Assembly (NCBI RefSeq): GCF_014621695.1 | Contig: NZ_CP061281.1 | Coordinates: 6,200,001 to 6,264,000 of the forward strand | Direction: 5' to 3' | Length of the DNA: 64,000 nucleotides | Source of the DNA: Streptomyces xanthii | Lineage (GTDB): Bacteria; Actinomycetota; Actinomycetes; Streptomycetales; Streptomycetaceae | Shown here: positions 9,375 through 17,180 of the stretch, one piece after another | How positions within the stretch are numbered: position 1 is the first letter of the stretch | Layout of the letters: every line of letters starts with the position of its first letter | Notes under the pieces: model-generated | Databases searched by the model: none | The model's input: the letters and a program-made list of their open reading frames with translations, nothing else | Told to the model about the DNA's origin: nothing | Program-made: the position numbers and the translations under genes

Positions 9375-9952
9375 GTCTGCCGGGGGCCGACGAACTGTTC
9401 CGTACGACCGGGGGCATGGCACTGCAGGCGTCGTCGCCGAGGCGCACGGCGAACGCGAACGGTGAACCCCGGGTGCCGAGTCCGGCGGGCGAGAGCGACG
9501 AGGCGGCGTCCTCGTCCCCGGCGGCCAAGGAGGACGGGGCGGACCCGTCGTCCGAGGGCGCCGAGCACGCCGCCGCCGAGGCGGAGTCCGACTCCGGCTC
9601 GCGCAGCCGCGGCGCGGCGGGCGAGGGCGCGGCCGCGTCCGACCGGCGTCCGTCGGGGAGCGCGCAGGAAGGTTCTGGCAGTGGCCGCGGCGCGGCTGCC
9701 GGGGCCCGGCGCCGCTCCCGTGCCGCCAATCGCCGGCCCAGCGGCCGCGAGCGGCACGACGAGAAGATCACCGTCTACGTCTCCGCCGAGGAGCTGATGG
9801 ACCTCGAGCACGCGCGCCTCGTGCTGCGCGGTGAGCACGGGCTCGCCGTCGACCGGGGCCGCATCGTGCGCGAGGCCGTCGCCGTCGTCCTGGCCGACCT
9901 GGAGTCCCGCGGGGACGCGAGCATTCTCGTACGCCGGCTGCGCGGGCGGTAG
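9359..9952 (+). CDS. Small protein between parA and scpA with ribbon-helix-helix-like C-terminus
   Basis: 197 residues. The first 125 are low-complexity Ser/Ala/Gly/Glu then Arg-rich; the last 70 form a compact domain beginning ERHDEKITVYVSAEELMDLE. A strand of alternating residues (KITVYVS) followed by two helices (AEELMDLEHARLVLR and DRGRIVREAVAVVLADLES) resembles ribbon-helix-helix DNA-binding proteins that partner small ParA ATPases. GTG 9359 is preferred over GTG 9371 because gggagg lies 10 bp upstream; it overlaps the parA stop by 16 bp. I know of no assigned function. A centromere- or DNA-binding partner for the upstream ParA is my inference. Confidence 0.75.
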   Translation: MSRRVSLPGADELFRTTGGMALQASSPRRTANANGEPRVPSPAGESDEAASSSPAAKEDGADPSSEGAEHAAAEAESDSGSRSRGAAGEGAAASDRRPSGSAQEGSGSGRGAAAGARRRSRAANRRPSGRERHDEKITVYVSAEELMDLEHARLVLRGEHGLAVDRGRIVREAVAVVLADLESRGDASILVRRLRGR

Positions 9953-9970
9953 CGGTAGCCTCCGGCCTTG

Positions 9971-11017
9971 ATGCCTGAGAACGATCCGAGCCCCGCCCCG
10001 CCCGAGCGCCCGCCCCGACGCGCGCTGGGCCGCGGCGCGGCGGCGGCTCCACCGCGAGAGCCGGAACCCGCACCTGAGCCGGTGGCCGAGGAGCCCGCCC
10101 CCGAGCCTGAGGTGGTCGCGGAGCCGGATGTCGCGGAAGTGGTGGCCGAGGAGCCCGCGTCCGAGCCCGAGCCCGAGGCCGGTGCGGACGACGGGAAGTT
10201 CACCGTCCGGCTGGCGAACTTCGAGGGCCCCTTCGACCTGCTGCTGCAGCTGATCGCCAAGCACAAGCTCGATGTCACCGAGGTCGCGCTGTCCAAGGTG
10301 ACCGACGAGTTCATGGCGCACATCCGCGCCATGGGGCCGGACTGGGACCTGGACCAGACGACCGAGTTCCTGGTCGTCGCCGCGACCCTGCTGGATCTGA
10401 AGGCGGCGCGGCTGCTCCCCACCGCCGAGGTCGAGGACGAGGGCGATCTCGCGCTGCTGGAGGCGCGGGACCTGCTGTTCGCCCGGCTGCTCCAGTACCG
10501 CGCGTACAAGCGGATCGCCGACATCTTCAGCGCCCGCTTCGAGGACGAGGCGCGGCGCCACCCGCGCACGGTGGGCCTGGAGCCGCACCACGCCGAGCTG
10601 CTGCCCGACGTCGTCATCAGCATCGGCCCGGAGGGCTTCGCGAAGCTCGCCGTGAAGGCGATGCAGCCGAAGCCCGAGCCGCAGGTCTACGTGGACCACA
10701 TCCACGCCCCGCTGGTCAGCGTGCAGGAGCAGGCCGGGGTGGTGGTGGCGCGGCTGCGCGAGCTCGGCGAGGCCAGCTTCCAGGACCTCGTGGCCGACAC
10801 CGACGACACGCTCACGGTCGTGGCCCGCTTCCTCGCCCTGCTGGAGCTGTACCGGGAGAAGGCGGTCGCCCTGGACCAGGAGGCCGCGCTCGGCGAGCTC
10901 CTGGTGCGCTGGACCGGCGGCGCGGACGGGGCCCCGCCCGTCGTGACGGACGAGTTCGACCGGGCGCCGGAAAGCCCGGAGGAACCACGCAGAGAGCAGC
11001 AGGAGGAGGCCGTATGA
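9971..11017 (+). CDS. scpA: Segregation and condensation protein A (kleisin)
   Basis: Kleisin subunit that bridges the SMC heads with ScpB for chromosome compaction and segregation. The 348-residue protein has an unusual 75-residue acidic/proline N-terminal extension (repeats of AEEPAPEPE type), then the ScpA domain starting FTVRLANFEGPFDLLLQLI and containing LDVTEVALSKVTDEF, and a C-terminal winged-helix that would contact the SMC head. ATG 9971 follows the previous gene by 18 bp. Its stop overlaps scpB as ATGA, so the two are translationally coupled. The C-terminal tail (from FDRAPESPEEP) is polar and probably disordered. Confidence 0.96.
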   Translation: MPENDPSPAPPERPPRRALGRGAAAAPPREPEPAPEPVAEEPAPEPEVVAEPDVAEVVAEEPASEPEPEAGADDGKFTVRLANFEGPFDLLLQLIAKHKLDVTEVALSKVTDEFMAHIRAMGPDWDLDQTTEFLVVAATLLDLKAARLLPTAEVEDEGDLALLEARDLLFARLLQYRAYKRIADIFSARFEDEARRHPRTVGLEPHHAELLPDVVISIGPEGFAKLAVKAMQPKPEPQVYVDHIHAPLVSVQEQAGVVVARLRELGEASFQDLVADTDDTLTVVARFLALLELYREKAVALDQEAALGELLVRWTGGADGAPPVVTDEFDRAPESPEEPRREQQEEAV

Positions 11018-11646
11018 GTGCCGTACCCGACGACGGCGTGGCCGGGCTCGACCTCAAGCCCGCCCTGGAGGCCGTCCTCATGGTCGTCGACGAGCCCGCC
11101 ACCGAGAAGCACCTGGCGAAGATTCTCCAGCGGCCCGAGCGGGCCGTCGCGGACGCCCTGCGCGCGCTGGCCGACGAGTACACCGTCCAGGGCCGCGGCT
11201 TCGAGCTGCGCTCCGTGGCCGGCGGCTGGCGCTTCTACACCCGGCCGGAGTACGCGGCCGCCGTCGAGGGATTCGTGCTCGACGGGCAGGTCGCGCGGCT
11301 GACCCAGGCCGCCCTGGAGACGCTCGCGGTCGTCGCGTACCGCCAGCCCGTGAGCCGTTCGCGGGTCTCCGCCGTGCGCGGGGTGAACTGTGACGGGGTG
11401 ATGCGGACCCTGCTCCAGCGCGGTCTCGTCGAGGAGGCGGGCGCGGAACCTGAAACAGGTGCGATCCTGTACAGGACGACGAACTACTTCCTGGAGCGGA
11501 TGGGCCTGCGCGGCCTGGACGAGCTCCCGGAGCTCGCGCCCTTCCTCCCCGAGGCGGACGCGATCGAGGCGGACACGCTGGAAGGGGTCCCGTCGTTCGA
11601 CCCGGACGCACCCGATGCGCCGGGGTACGAGGACGCAGACGACTAG
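11014..11646 (+). CDS. scpB: Segregation and condensation protein B
   Basis: Partner of ScpA in the SMC complex. 210 residues with two winged-helix domains: the first at about 10-85 (LEAVLMVVDEPATEKHLAKIL), the second at about 90-165 containing LTQAALETLAVVAYRQPVSR and RGVNCDGVMRTLLQRGLVEE, the ScpB signature. The start ATG 11014 overlaps the scpA stop (ATGA). The C-terminal acidic tail is variable. The pseudouridine synthase begins only 11 bp downstream, so it is likely in the same transcript. Confidence 0.96.
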   Translation: MSAVPDDGVAGLDLKPALEAVLMVVDEPATEKHLAKILQRPERAVADALRALADEYTVQGRGFELRSVAGGWRFYTRPEYAAAVEGFVLDGQVARLTQAALETLAVVAYRQPVSRSRVSAVRGVNCDGVMRTLLQRGLVEEAGAEPETGAILYRTTNYFLERMGLRGLDELPELAPFLPEADAIEADTLEGVPSFDPDAPDAPGYEDADD

Positions 11647-11657
11647 ACGGAAATTTG

Positions 11658-12791
11658 ATGCGAAGCAGCAGCGGCAGGAACAGCAGCGGAAACAACGGCG
11701 GGAGCCGTGGTGGCAACAGCGGCGGCCGCGGCGGGAGCAGCGGTGGCCGCGGTAACTACCGTGGCGCCGGGAACAACCGCGATGACAAGCAGGGCGGCGC
11801 CGGCCGCCCGAAGAAGCCGCGTCCCGAGGAGCGGCGTTACGACGTAGGCCCCGGCGGCACCCAGGACGGCCCGAAGTCGGGCCGCGGCGCGTCCGCGCGC
11901 GGCGGCGCCAAGGGTGGCCCCAAGCGCGGCCAGCAGCCCTCCACGGGCCGTGGCCGCTGGGTCCCGGCGACCTCGCGCGAGTACGAGGCGCGGGCCGAGG
12001 AGCGCAACCGCGAGCGGTACGCGGGCAAGCCGAAGGTGAACCTGCCCAAGACCTTCCCCGGCGCCGAGCAGGAGGGCGAGCGGCTGCAGAAGGTCCTCGC
12101 CCGCGCCGGCTACGGCTCGCGGCGTGCCTGTGAGGAGCTCGTCGAGCAGGCCCGTGTCGAGGTCAACGGCGAGATCGTGCTCGAGCAGGGCATGCGCGTC
12201 GACACCGAGAAGGACGAGATCAAGGTCGACGGGCTGACCGTCGCCACGCAGTCGTACCAGTTCTTCGCGCTCAACAAGCCGGCCGGTGTCGTCTCCACGA
12301 TGGAGGACAACGAGGGCCGGCAGTGCCTCGGGGACTACACGAACAACCGTGAGACGCGGCTGTTCCACGTCGGGCGGCTCGACACCGAGACCGAGGGCGT
12401 CATCCTGCTCACCAACCACGGCGAGCTGGCGCACAGGCTGACCCACCCGAAGTACGGCGTGAAGAAGGTCTACCTCGCGCACATCGTCGGCCCGATCCCG
12501 CGCGACCTGGGCAAGCAGCTCAAGGACGGCATCCAGCTGGAGGACGGGTACGCCAAGGCGGACCACTTCCGCGTCGTGGAGCAGACCGGCAAGAACTACC
12601 TGGTCGAGGTGACCCTGCACGAGGGCCGCAAGCACATCGTGCGCCGCATGCTGGCCGAGGCCGGGTTCCCGGTCGACAAGCTGGTGCGGGTGGCCTTCGG
12701 GCCGATCACCCTCGGCGACCAGAAGTCCGGCTGGCTGCGCCGCCTGTCGAACACGGAGGTCGGCATGCTGATGAAGGAAGTCGACCTGTAG
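11658..12791 (+). CDS. rRNA pseudouridine synthase, RsuA/RluB family
   Basis: Isomerises a uridine in rRNA (RluB-type enzymes act on 23S rRNA; the exact site cannot be read from sequence). Of 377 residues, the first 135 are a Ser/Gly/Asn/Arg-rich basic extension, likely disordered and RNA-binding. An S4 domain follows (RLQKVLARAGYGSRRACEEL), then the catalytic domain with GRLDTETEGVILLTNHG, where the Asp is the nucleophile, and KKVYLAHIVGPI. ATG 11658 sits 11 bp after the scpB stop with ggaa upstream. Association of this enzyme with scpAB is common in Gram-positive bacteria. Confidence 0.95.
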   Translation: MRSSSGRNSSGNNGGSRGGNSGGRGGSSGGRGNYRGAGNNRDDKQGGAGRPKKPRPEERRYDVGPGGTQDGPKSGRGASARGGAKGGPKRGQQPSTGRGRWVPATSREYEARAEERNRERYAGKPKVNLPKTFPGAEQEGERLQKVLARAGYGSRRACEELVEQARVEVNGEIVLEQGMRVDTEKDEIKVDGLTVATQSYQFFALNKPAGVVSTMEDNEGRQCLGDYTNNRETRLFHVGRLDTETEGVILLTNHGELAHRLTHPKYGVKKVYLAHIVGPIPRDLGKQLKDGIQLEDGYAKADHFRVVEQTGKNYLVEVTLHEGRKHIVRRMLAEAGFPVDKLVRVAFGPITLGDQKSGWLRRLSNTEVGMLMKEVDL

Positions 12792-12808
12792 ACCCGCAGG
12801 GCTTGTGA

Positions 12809-12864
12809 GCGGCGACCCTCTCCCTTTAGGGTCAGGTAGACCAATAACGGGAGGGGGTCGCCGC
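12809..12864 (+). promoter_or_regulatory. Inverted repeat that can hide the ribosome binding site of the NrtR-like gene, with a central palindrome
   Basis: Left arm 12809-12823 (gcggcgaccctctcc) pairs with right arm 12850-12864 (ggagggggtcgccgc) over 15 bp with one G-T pair. The right arm contains the ggaggggg ribosome binding site and ends at the base before ATG 12865. The loop holds ggtcaggtagacc (12830-12842), a GGTC-N5-GACC palindrome that could be a repressor operator. Both roles are inference from symmetry and position. Confidence 0.5.
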
Positions 12865-13662
12865 ATGCCCGGCACCGACACACCGGCCGCACCCAGCGCA
12901 CCGGCCCACGCCACACCGGCGTACGACAAGCACGCCTACGAGCCCTTCGCCGTCACCGTCGATCTGGCCGTCTTCACCATCCGCTCCGGCACCCTGCACA
13001 TCCTGCTCGTCGAGCGCGGCCAGGAGCCCTACGCCGGACGCTGGGCCCTGCCCGGCGGCTTCCTGCGGCCCGACGAGTCCGCCGAGGCCGCCGCCCGGCG
13101 CGAGCTCGCCGAGGAGACCGGGCTCGACGACGTGGCCGGCCTGCACCTGGAACAGCTGCGCACCTACAGCGACCCGCGGCGCGACCCCAGGATGCGGGTC
13201 GTCTCCGTCGCCTTCGCCGCGCTCGTCCCCGACGCCCCGCAGGCGCACGGCGGCGGCGACGCGGCCCGCGCCGCCTGGATCCCGTACGGCGGCGAGGACA
13301 CCGGAGCCCACGGGCCCCTCGCCTTCGACCACGACCGGATCCTCGCGGACGCCCACGAGCGGATCGGCGGCAAGCTCGAGTACACCTGCCTCGCCACCGC
13401 GTTCTGCCCGCCCGAGTTCACCCTCGGCGAGCTCCGCCACGTCTACGAGGTCGTCTGGGGCACCGAGCTCGACCCCGCGAACTTCCGGCGCAAGGTACTC
13501 GCGACCCCCGGCTTCGTCGCCCAGATCCCCGGCGCCTCCCGGCTGACCGGCGGCCGCGGCAAGCCCGCAGCCCTCTACCGCGGCGGCGGCGCCGACTCGC
13601 TCCACCCACCGCTGCTGCGCCCCGCACCCGAGCCCGCTCCCACGGAGGGAACCCGCCGATGA
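12865..13662 (+). CDS. NrtR-like regulator: Nudix domain plus winged helix
   Basis: 265 residues. A Nudix domain (about 28-160) carries a complete Nudix box at 65-87, GFLRPDESAEAAARRELAEE followed by TGL. The C-terminal domain (about 165-235, PPEFTLGELRHVYEVVWG then NFRRKVLATPGFV) is the winged helix of NrtR transcription factors, which repress NAD-metabolism genes and respond to ADP-ribose. In many NrtR proteins the catalytic box is degenerate; here it is intact, so hydrolysis may remain. The next gene overlaps by 4 bp (ATGA) and encodes an ADP-ribosylglycohydrolase, so an ADP-ribose signal could be both sensed and produced in the operon. ATG 12865 follows ggaggggg; a GTG at 12805 is possible but would place the repeat inside the coding region. 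Confidence 0.85.
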   Translation: MPGTDTPAAPSAPAHATPAYDKHAYEPFAVTVDLAVFTIRSGTLHILLVERGQEPYAGRWALPGGFLRPDESAEAAARRELAEETGLDDVAGLHLEQLRTYSDPRRDPRMRVVSVAFAALVPDAPQAHGGGDAARAAWIPYGGEDTGAHGPLAFDHDRILADAHERIGGKLEYTCLATAFCPPEFTLGELRHVYEVVWGTELDPANFRRKVLATPGFVAQIPGASRLTGGRGKPAALYRGGGADSLHPPLLRPAPEPAPTEGTRR

Positions 13663-14684
13663 CCGCCCCGACCAAGAACACCGCCACCGGTTCTCTCGTC
13701 GGCCTCGCCCTCGGGGACGCGCTCGGCTTCCCGACCGAGTTCAACGACGTCCCGTCGATCCTCGCCAAGCTCGGCCCCTGGCGGGACATGGACCTGCCCC
13801 GGCCGCTGGCCCACATCACCGACGACACCCAGATGGCACTCGCCGTCGCCCGCGCCCTGCGCACCGGCATGGGGCGCGGCACCCTCGGCCCGAAGCGGTT
13901 CGAGCGGCCGCTGCGCGAGGAGTTCGTCGACTGGTACCACTCGCCCGACAACAACCGCGCGCCCGGCAACACCTGCCTCACCGCCTGCCGCCTCCTCGAC
14001 AGCGACCGCCGCTGGCAGCAGGCCACCCAGATCCACTCCAAGGGCTGCGGCGCCAACATGCGGGTCACCCCTCTCGGCCTCGTCCCAGGCCTGAGCGACG
14101 CGCAGCGCTCCGGCGCCGCCCAGCTGCAGGCCGCGCTCACCCACGGCCACCCCACCGCCCTCGCCGCGAGCGACCTCACCGCGCGGGCCGTCCAGCTCCT
14201 CGCCGAAGGCGTCGACCCCGCCGGACTCGTCGGACAGCTGCGCTCCCACGCCCTGCGCAGCCGCACCGTCTACCGCGAGGACTGGCTCGGCGACCTGTGG
14301 CGCGGCTCCCAGGACCCGGACCCCGAGCACTTCGTCACCCGCGGCTGGGACGAGTGCCTCGCCGTGCTCGAGAAGCTCGAAGCCGCCCTGCGCGACCCCA
14401 ACCCCGAGATCGACCCCTGCCTCGTCACCGGCGCCGGCTGGATCGCCGAAGAGGCCCTCGCCACCGCCCTGTTCTGCTTCCTGCTCTTCGTCGACGAGCC
14501 CGTCCTCGCCCTGCGCCGGGCCGCCTGCACCTCCGGCGACTCCGACTCGATCGCGGCCCTGACCGGCGCCTTCGCGGGCGCCCACCTCGGCACCGACGCC
14601 TGGCCCGAGGACTGGGTCGAGCGCGTCGAGCACCGCGAAGAACTCCTCGCGATCGGCGCCGCCTGGGACGGAGGCACCCTGTGA
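13659..14684 (+). CDS. ADP-ribosylglycohydrolase (DraG/ARH family)
   Basis: Predicted cytosolic Mg-dependent hydrolase that removes ADP-ribose from protein, nucleic acid or a small molecule. 341 residues, all-alpha. The first metal-binding motif is TDDTQMA (Asp55, Asp56) and the second GDSDSIAALTGAFAGAHLG near residue 292, both intact. Start GSLVGLALGDALGFPTEF is the family opening. It overlaps the NrtR-like gene by ATGA and the downstream nucleotidyltransferase by GTGA, so three genes are translationally coupled. The substrate is unknown; the RlaP neighbours point to RNA rather than nitrogenase-type targets. That last point is inference. Confidence 0.92.
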   Translation: MTAPTKNTATGSLVGLALGDALGFPTEFNDVPSILAKLGPWRDMDLPRPLAHITDDTQMALAVARALRTGMGRGTLGPKRFERPLREEFVDWYHSPDNNRAPGNTCLTACRLLDSDRRWQQATQIHSKGCGANMRVTPLGLVPGLSDAQRSGAAQLQAALTHGHPTALAASDLTARAVQLLAEGVDPAGLVGQLRSHALRSRTVYREDWLGDLWRGSQDPDPEHFVTRGWDECLAVLEKLEAALRDPNPEIDPCLVTGAGWIAEEALATALFCFLLFVDEPVLALRRAACTSGDSDSIAALTGAFAGAHLGTDAWPEDWVERVEHREELLAIGAAWDGGTL

Positions 14685-15475
14685 CCGCCCTGACCGACGC
14701 GACCGCCCTCGCCGACGCCGGACTGCCCATGGGCGCCGACCTCGGCGCGATCGTCGCCGACCAGACGGACCCGCTGCTCTTCGCGACCGTCTCCGGCGCC
14801 CACCTGTACGGCTTCCCGTCCCAGGACTCCGACGTCGACCTGCGCGGGGTCCACCTGCTGCCGCCGCGGGCGCTCGTAGGACTGCGCGAACCGGACGAGA
14901 CCCGCTCACGGATGTGGGACAAGGACGGCGTCGAGATGGACCTCGTCACCCACGACCTGCGCAAGTTCGTCCGCCTGATGCTGCGCCGCAACGGCTACGT
15001 CCTGGAGCAGCTGCTCTCGCCGCTCGTCGTGCACACGAGCCCGGCGCACGCCGAACTCGTCGCGCTCGCGCCCGGCGTCCTCACCCGGCACCACGCCCAC
15101 CACTACCGCGGCTTCGCCGGCACCCAGTGGCGGCTCTACGACAGGACGCGCGAACTCAAGCCGCTGCTCTACACCTTCCGCGTCCTGCTCACCGGCATCC
15201 ACCTCATGCGCACCGGCCGCGTCGAGGCCCATCTGCCCACCCTGCTCGACGCCGTCGACGCCCCCGGCTACCTGCCCGGGCTGATCGAGGCGAAGGCCGC
15301 CGCCGAGCACGGCGGCACCGACCTCCCCCACGAGCGGGCCGCCGCCGACGTCGAGACGCTGCACGCGGAGCTCGACGCGGCGCAGGCCGCGAGCACGCTG
15401 CCGGACGAGCCGGGCGCGTACGACGCGCTCGACGACCTGATCGTCCGGGTACGGCTAGCGGGCCTCCAGGGCTGA
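14681..15475 (+). CDS. RlaP-type nucleotidyltransferase (DNA polymerase beta superfamily), copy 1
   Basis: 264-residue predicted nucleotidyltransferase of PF10127 type, called RlaP in comparative work on RNA repair. The nucleotide-binding motif is SGAHLYGFPSQDSDVDLRG (about 38-56), with Asp51 and Asp53 as metal ligands and a later strand EMDLVTHDL giving a candidate third acid. The helical remainder resembles the family (HHYRGFAGTQWRLYDRTREL, LKPLLYTFRVLLTGIHLM). GTG 14681 overlaps the ADP-ribosylglycohydrolase stop. The final 21 bp overlap the end of a second, opposite-strand RlaP gene. No enzymatic role in Streptomyces is known to me. Confidence 0.85.
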   Translation: MTALTDATALADAGLPMGADLGAIVADQTDPLLFATVSGAHLYGFPSQDSDVDLRGVHLLPPRALVGLREPDETRSRMWDKDGVEMDLVTHDLRKFVRLMLRRNGYVLEQLLSPLVVHTSPAHAELVALAPGVLTRHHAHHYRGFAGTQWRLYDRTRELKPLLYTFRVLLTGIHLMRTGRVEAHLPTLLDAVDAPGYLPGLIEAKAAAEHGGTDLPHERAAADVETLHAELDAAQAASTLPDEPGAYDALDDLIVRVRLAGLQG

Positions 15476-16144
15476 GGCCCGCCGGGTCCGGACGAGGAAG
15501 TCCTCGACCCGGGCCCGGTCCGGCTCGGCCGGAAGGGGAGTGCGCTCCGCGGCCTGCTCGGCCTGGGCCGCGAGAGCCGCCATCCGGCGCTCGACCTCCG
15601 GCCACGGCACCTCGCCGCGCTTCACCGCGAGCAGTTCCTCCCGCTGCCCGCTCACGTCGATCATCAGCTCCCCGGTGCGCAGCAGATCCCGGCAGGAGGT
15701 CAGCAGGCGCAGCAGGTGCATGGCGTGCTTCCAGCGCGGGGCGCCGTGCGTGCGCACGTCCGCCTCCAGCTTCTTGCGCTGGCCGAGCGCGTAGCGGGCG
15801 AACGTGTCGTGCGCCTGCCGGGACAGGAAGGCGTCGCGCAGGCCGAGCAGTTCACGCCCCGTGTCCGTGATCCGCTCCACGATCGGCGAGTGCAGACACT
15901 CCAGCACGTTCGGGTTCGCCCGCAGCGCCAGCGAGCAGAACCGCTCCAGCTCCCACGAGAACTGCTCCTCGGCCGGCCCGTCCACATGCGTCGGCGGCTT
16001 CTCGAAGCGCCAGAACAGCGGCGTCGGCGCCAGGAACACGCCCCGCCGGTCCGTGTCGCTGCCCTCCGTGGCCAGCCCGAAGGCGCGCGAACCCATCACG
16101 CACGCGTACACCGTGTGATCACGCACCAGCCGCTCCGGTTCCAT
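15455..16144 (-). CDS. RlaP-type nucleotidyltransferase, copy 2 (convergent)
   Basis: 229 residues, same family as the preceding gene but diverged: MGSRAFGLATEGSDTDRRG (about 17-35) is the canonical GS-x4-G-x6-D-x-D motif and is closer to the family consensus than copy 1. LRANPNVLECLHSP and RKKLEADVRTHGAPRWKHAM are further family segments; the acid strand SWELERF provides a possible third ligand. ATG 16144 has only a weak ribosome binding site. It converges on copy 1 with a 21-bp overlap, so each transcript runs antisense into the other. Two dissimilar family members side by side suggest different RNA or nucleotide substrates. Confidence 0.85.
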   Translation of the reverse strand: MEPERLVRDHTVYACVMGSRAFGLATEGSDTDRRGVFLAPTPLFWRFEKPPTHVDGPAEEQFSWELERFCSLALRANPNVLECLHSPIVERITDTGRELLGLRDAFLSRQAHDTFARYALGQRKKLEADVRTHGAPRWKHAMHLLRLLTSCRDLLRTGELMIDVSGQREELLAVKRGEVPWPEVERRMAALAAQAEQAAERTPLPAEPDRARVEDFLVRTRRASALEAR

Positions 16145-16243
16145 GCCCGGAGCCTACGAGCGCCGGTCGCACCGAGTGGCGGCAGGGGGCGGCCCGGGTG
16201 ACATTGAGGTGGTCGTGTGCGGCACACCGAAAGGCACAAGGTC

Positions 16244-16693
16244 ATGGCAGGAATGGATCTGGGCGGTCTGCTCGGCGGTCTCCTCGGCGGAGGCGGCCGG
16301 AGCGCGGCGGGCGGCGGAGGAGGAGCCGGGGCCGATGTCCTCGGCTCGCTGCTGCAGAGCGTGCTCGCGGGCAGGGCCGGAGGCGGCGCGGCGGGCTCCG
16401 ATCCGCTGGGCGGCCTCATGGACATGATCACGAAGTCGGGCCTCGGCGACCAGCGGCAGCTCGACTCCTGGATCGGCACCGGCGACAACCAGCCGCTCAC
16501 CCCCGAGCAGGTCAAGCAGGCCGTCCCCGACGACACCCTCGACAAGGTCGCCGCCGAGGCGGGCGTGAGCCGCGACGAGGCCGCCCAGCAGGTGGCCCGG
16601 CAGCTCCCGCAGGTCGTCGACCGGCTCACCCCCGACGGCCAGGTGCCCTCCGGCGCCTCCCTGGAGGACCTCGTCAGGGAACAGCGCCTCTGA
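16244..16693 (+). CDS. YidB-like DUF937 family protein
   Basis: 149 residues, function unknown. The first half is Gly/Ala-rich with repeats of GGLLGGLL; the second half is the conserved YidB region, with LTPEQVKQAVPDDTLDKVA and QLPQVVDRLTPDGQVPS. No signal peptide or membrane helix is clear. ATG 16244 is preferred (aaagg upstream); a GTG at 16217 would add nine residues. It is separated from the RlaP gene by about 100 bp and points away from it, and is followed by 120 bp before aroH. Confidence 0.8.
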   Translation: MAGMDLGGLLGGLLGGGGRSAAGGGGGAGADVLGSLLQSVLAGRAGGGAAGSDPLGGLMDMITKSGLGDQRQLDSWIGTGDNQPLTPEQVKQAVPDDTLDKVAAEAGVSRDEAAQQVARQLPQVVDRLTPDGQVPSGASLEDLVREQRL

Positions 16694-16817
16694 TCCCCGT
16701 ACCCGCACCCCCGCACGCGCGGCGGCCGTCTCGACAGACGGGCGCCGCGCGTCCGCTCGCACCGGCGCGATTACGCTGGGCGATGGCAGAACGTACGCGG
16801 GATCAAGGAGTGACACG

Positions 16818-17180
16818 GTGGCGGTACGAGCGGTCCGGGGCGCGGTCCAACTCGAACGGGACGACGCCGGGCACATGGAGGAGCAGGTCAGCGAGCTGCT
16901 CACCGCCGTCCTCGAGCGGAACGGACTGACCGGGGACGACCTGATCTCCATCTGGTTCACCGCCACCCCCGACCTGCACTCCGCCTTCCCCGCGGCCGCA
17001 GCGCGCGGCCTCGGCATCGTGGACGTCCCGCTGATCTGCGCCCAGGAACTCGACATCGCCGGCGCCATGCCGCGCGTCGTCCGCCTCCTCGCGCACGTCG
17101 ACACCGAGCTGCCCAAGTCCGAGGTCGCGCACGTCTACCTCGGCGCCGCGGCCGCCCTGCGCAAGGACATCGCCCAGTGA
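16818..17180 (+). CDS. aroH: Chorismate mutase, AroH class
   Basis: Rearranges chorismate to prephenate. The 120-residue size and sequence (VRAVRGAVQLERDDAGHMEEQ, FTATPDLHSAFPAAAAR, DVPLICAQELDIAG, MPRVVRLL) match the monofunctional AroH trimeric fold, with Arg in VRAVRGA as an active-site residue. GTG 16818 follows aaggag. The stop overlaps tyrA (GTGA), so prephenate is made and used by coupled genes. Confidence 0.96.
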   Translation: MAVRAVRGAVQLERDDAGHMEEQVSELLTAVLERNGLTGDDLISIWFTATPDLHSAFPAAAARGLGIVDVPLICAQELDIAGAMPRVVRLLAHVDTELPKSEVAHVYLGAAAALRKDIAQ

